Assembly (NCBI RefSeq): GCF_915070105.1
Contig: NZ_CAJZFJ010000020.1
Location: forward strand, 1 to 33,258
From: an uncultured Porphyromonas sp.
GTDB lineage: Bacteria > Bacteroidota > Bacteroidia > Bacteroidales > Porphyromonadaceae
Reading direction: 5' to 3'
DNA: 33,258 bases
In this document: piece by piece, positions 32,503 through 33,258 of the stretch
Layout: every line of letters begins with the position of its first letter
How positions within the stretch are numbered: the stretch's first letter is position 1
Made by a program: the position numbers and the translations under genes
Notes under the pieces: generated by a model
The model's input: only the letters and a program-made list of their open reading frames with translations
The model's database searches: none
Told to the model about the DNA's origin: nothing

Positions 32503-33258
32503 ATGAGCAGAGGTAAAGAACAGACATCTCCACGTCGCATCCTCCTCAGCTTCGACATTGAGGAGTTCGACGTACCGAGGGAGCATGGTGTGGAGCTACC
32601 GATGGAGGAGCAAGCACGTATCTCGATAGCAGGTACAGAGGCTATCCTAGATATCCTAAAGGAGCATCAGGTAAAAGCGACTTTCTTCTCTACAGCTAAC
32701 TTTGCTCAACTTGCCCCAGCTGTCATCACCCGTCTCCTCGACGAAGGACATGAACTTGCCTCGCATGGCTACTACCACTGGACCTTTGAGACTGCAGATC
32801 TAAAGCGAAGCAAGGATGCCCTAGAGACACAGACTGGTGTCACTATACGTGGCTATCGTCAGGCACGTATGATGCCCGTAGCAGAGCAAGAGGTGCAGAG
32901 GGCAGGATATACCTACAATTCCTCCCTAAACCCCACCTTCATCCCTGGCCGGTACATGCACCTATCTGCACCTCGAACCTACTTCATGAAGGAGGGGATA
33001 CTTCAGATCCCTGCTTCGGTAACGCCCATCTTACGTTTCCCGCTCTTTTGGCTATCGTGTCACAATCTACCCTTTGGGCTATATCGCTGGCTCTGTCGGC
33101 GCACGCTTAGGCACGATGGCTACCTGGTTGTCTACTTCCACCCATGGGAGTTTTATCTGCTGGGTGACCACCCCGAGCTCAAGCTCCCCTTTATCGTTCG
33201 CAATAATTCAGGAGAAGGGATGAAGGAGCGTCTCAGCAAATGGATCTCTGCCTTCAAG
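32503..33258 (+). CDS. Polysaccharide deacetylase family protein (3' truncated)
   Basis: The frame runs from the ATG at 32503 to the window edge with no stop; 252 residues are seen. LSFDIEEFD (about 15-23) supplies the catalytic/metal Asp18, and KATFFSTANFAQL is a NodB-fold strand-helix. SHGYYH gives the metal pair His88/His92, and RGYRQARM stands where GYRAP-type motifs lie. VVYFHPWEF (210-218) is the late histidine motif of the DUF3473-linked subgroup, which deacetylates surface sugars. There is no signal peptide, so it may act in the cytosol or at the inner face. The frame starts 38 bases after gpsA. Confidence 0.85.
   Translation, partial: MSRGKEQTSPRRILLSFDIEEFDVPREHGVELPMEEQARISIAGTEAILDILKEHQVKATFFSTANFAQLAPAVITRLLDEGHELASHGYYHWTFETADLKRSKDALETQTGVTIRGYRQARMMPVAEQEVQRAGYTYNSSLNPTFIPGRYMHLSAPRTYFMKEGILQIPASVTPILRFPLFWLSCHNLPFGLYRWLCRRTLRHDGYLVVYFHPWEFYLLGDHPELKLPFIVRNNSGEGMKERLSKWISAFK

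Overview
The window looks like chromosomal DNA of a Bacteroidota bacterium, most likely Porphyromonas or a close relative. The evidence is the ribosomal proteins (zinc-less L36 and S4), Bacteroidota-type promoter boxes (TAnnTTTG), the FKBP lipoprotein pair, and the lysS-gpsA and htpG neighbourhoods. The genus is an inference from gene style; no marker was searched.

Region 1 (1-3104, AT-rich): the right-hand part of a peptide-natural-product (RiPP) cassette. It holds the C-terminal SPASM end of a grasp-with-spasm type maturase, a C39 peptidase/ABC exporter, and a very small HlyD-like membrane protein. The precursor and grasp ligase would lie left of the window. Region 2 (3376-5680, GC-richer): a TonB-receptor-like outer-membrane beta-barrel protein and a strong terminator. 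Region 3 (5963-14524): the distal spc and alpha ribosomal operons, rpsH-rplF-rplR-rpsE-rpmD-rplO-secY-map-infA-rpmJ-rpsM-rpsK-rpsD-rpoA-rplQ. The usual upstream neighbours rpsN/rplE are missing. rpsH instead follows an unrelated gene and has its own clear promoter, so the spc operon is split here. A 305-base gap also separates rpsK from rpsD.

Region 4 (14785-24361): an accessory stretch. It has a secreted DUF3828-like protein, a large non-coding region, a TM2/DUF2752 pair, a VOC protein, an M3 metallopeptidase, and four minus-strand secreted proteins, two of them a tandem duplication. Region 5 (24498-33258): htpG, three FKBP-type prolyl isomerases in a row, lysS, gpsA and a truncated polysaccharide deacetylase.

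The most unusual signals are two families of intergenic repeats, each present twice in opposite orientation. The first is a ~250-bp element built around three 18-bp near-palindromes at an exact 22-bp period (15957-16018 and 24203-24264); each copy sits at nearly the same distance upstream of a promoter-like box. The second is a two-hairpin element (16553-16623 and 26698-26765) with a shared ATGTA loop and compensatory base changes in its stems, which points to selection on structure. Neither corresponds to an element I recognise.
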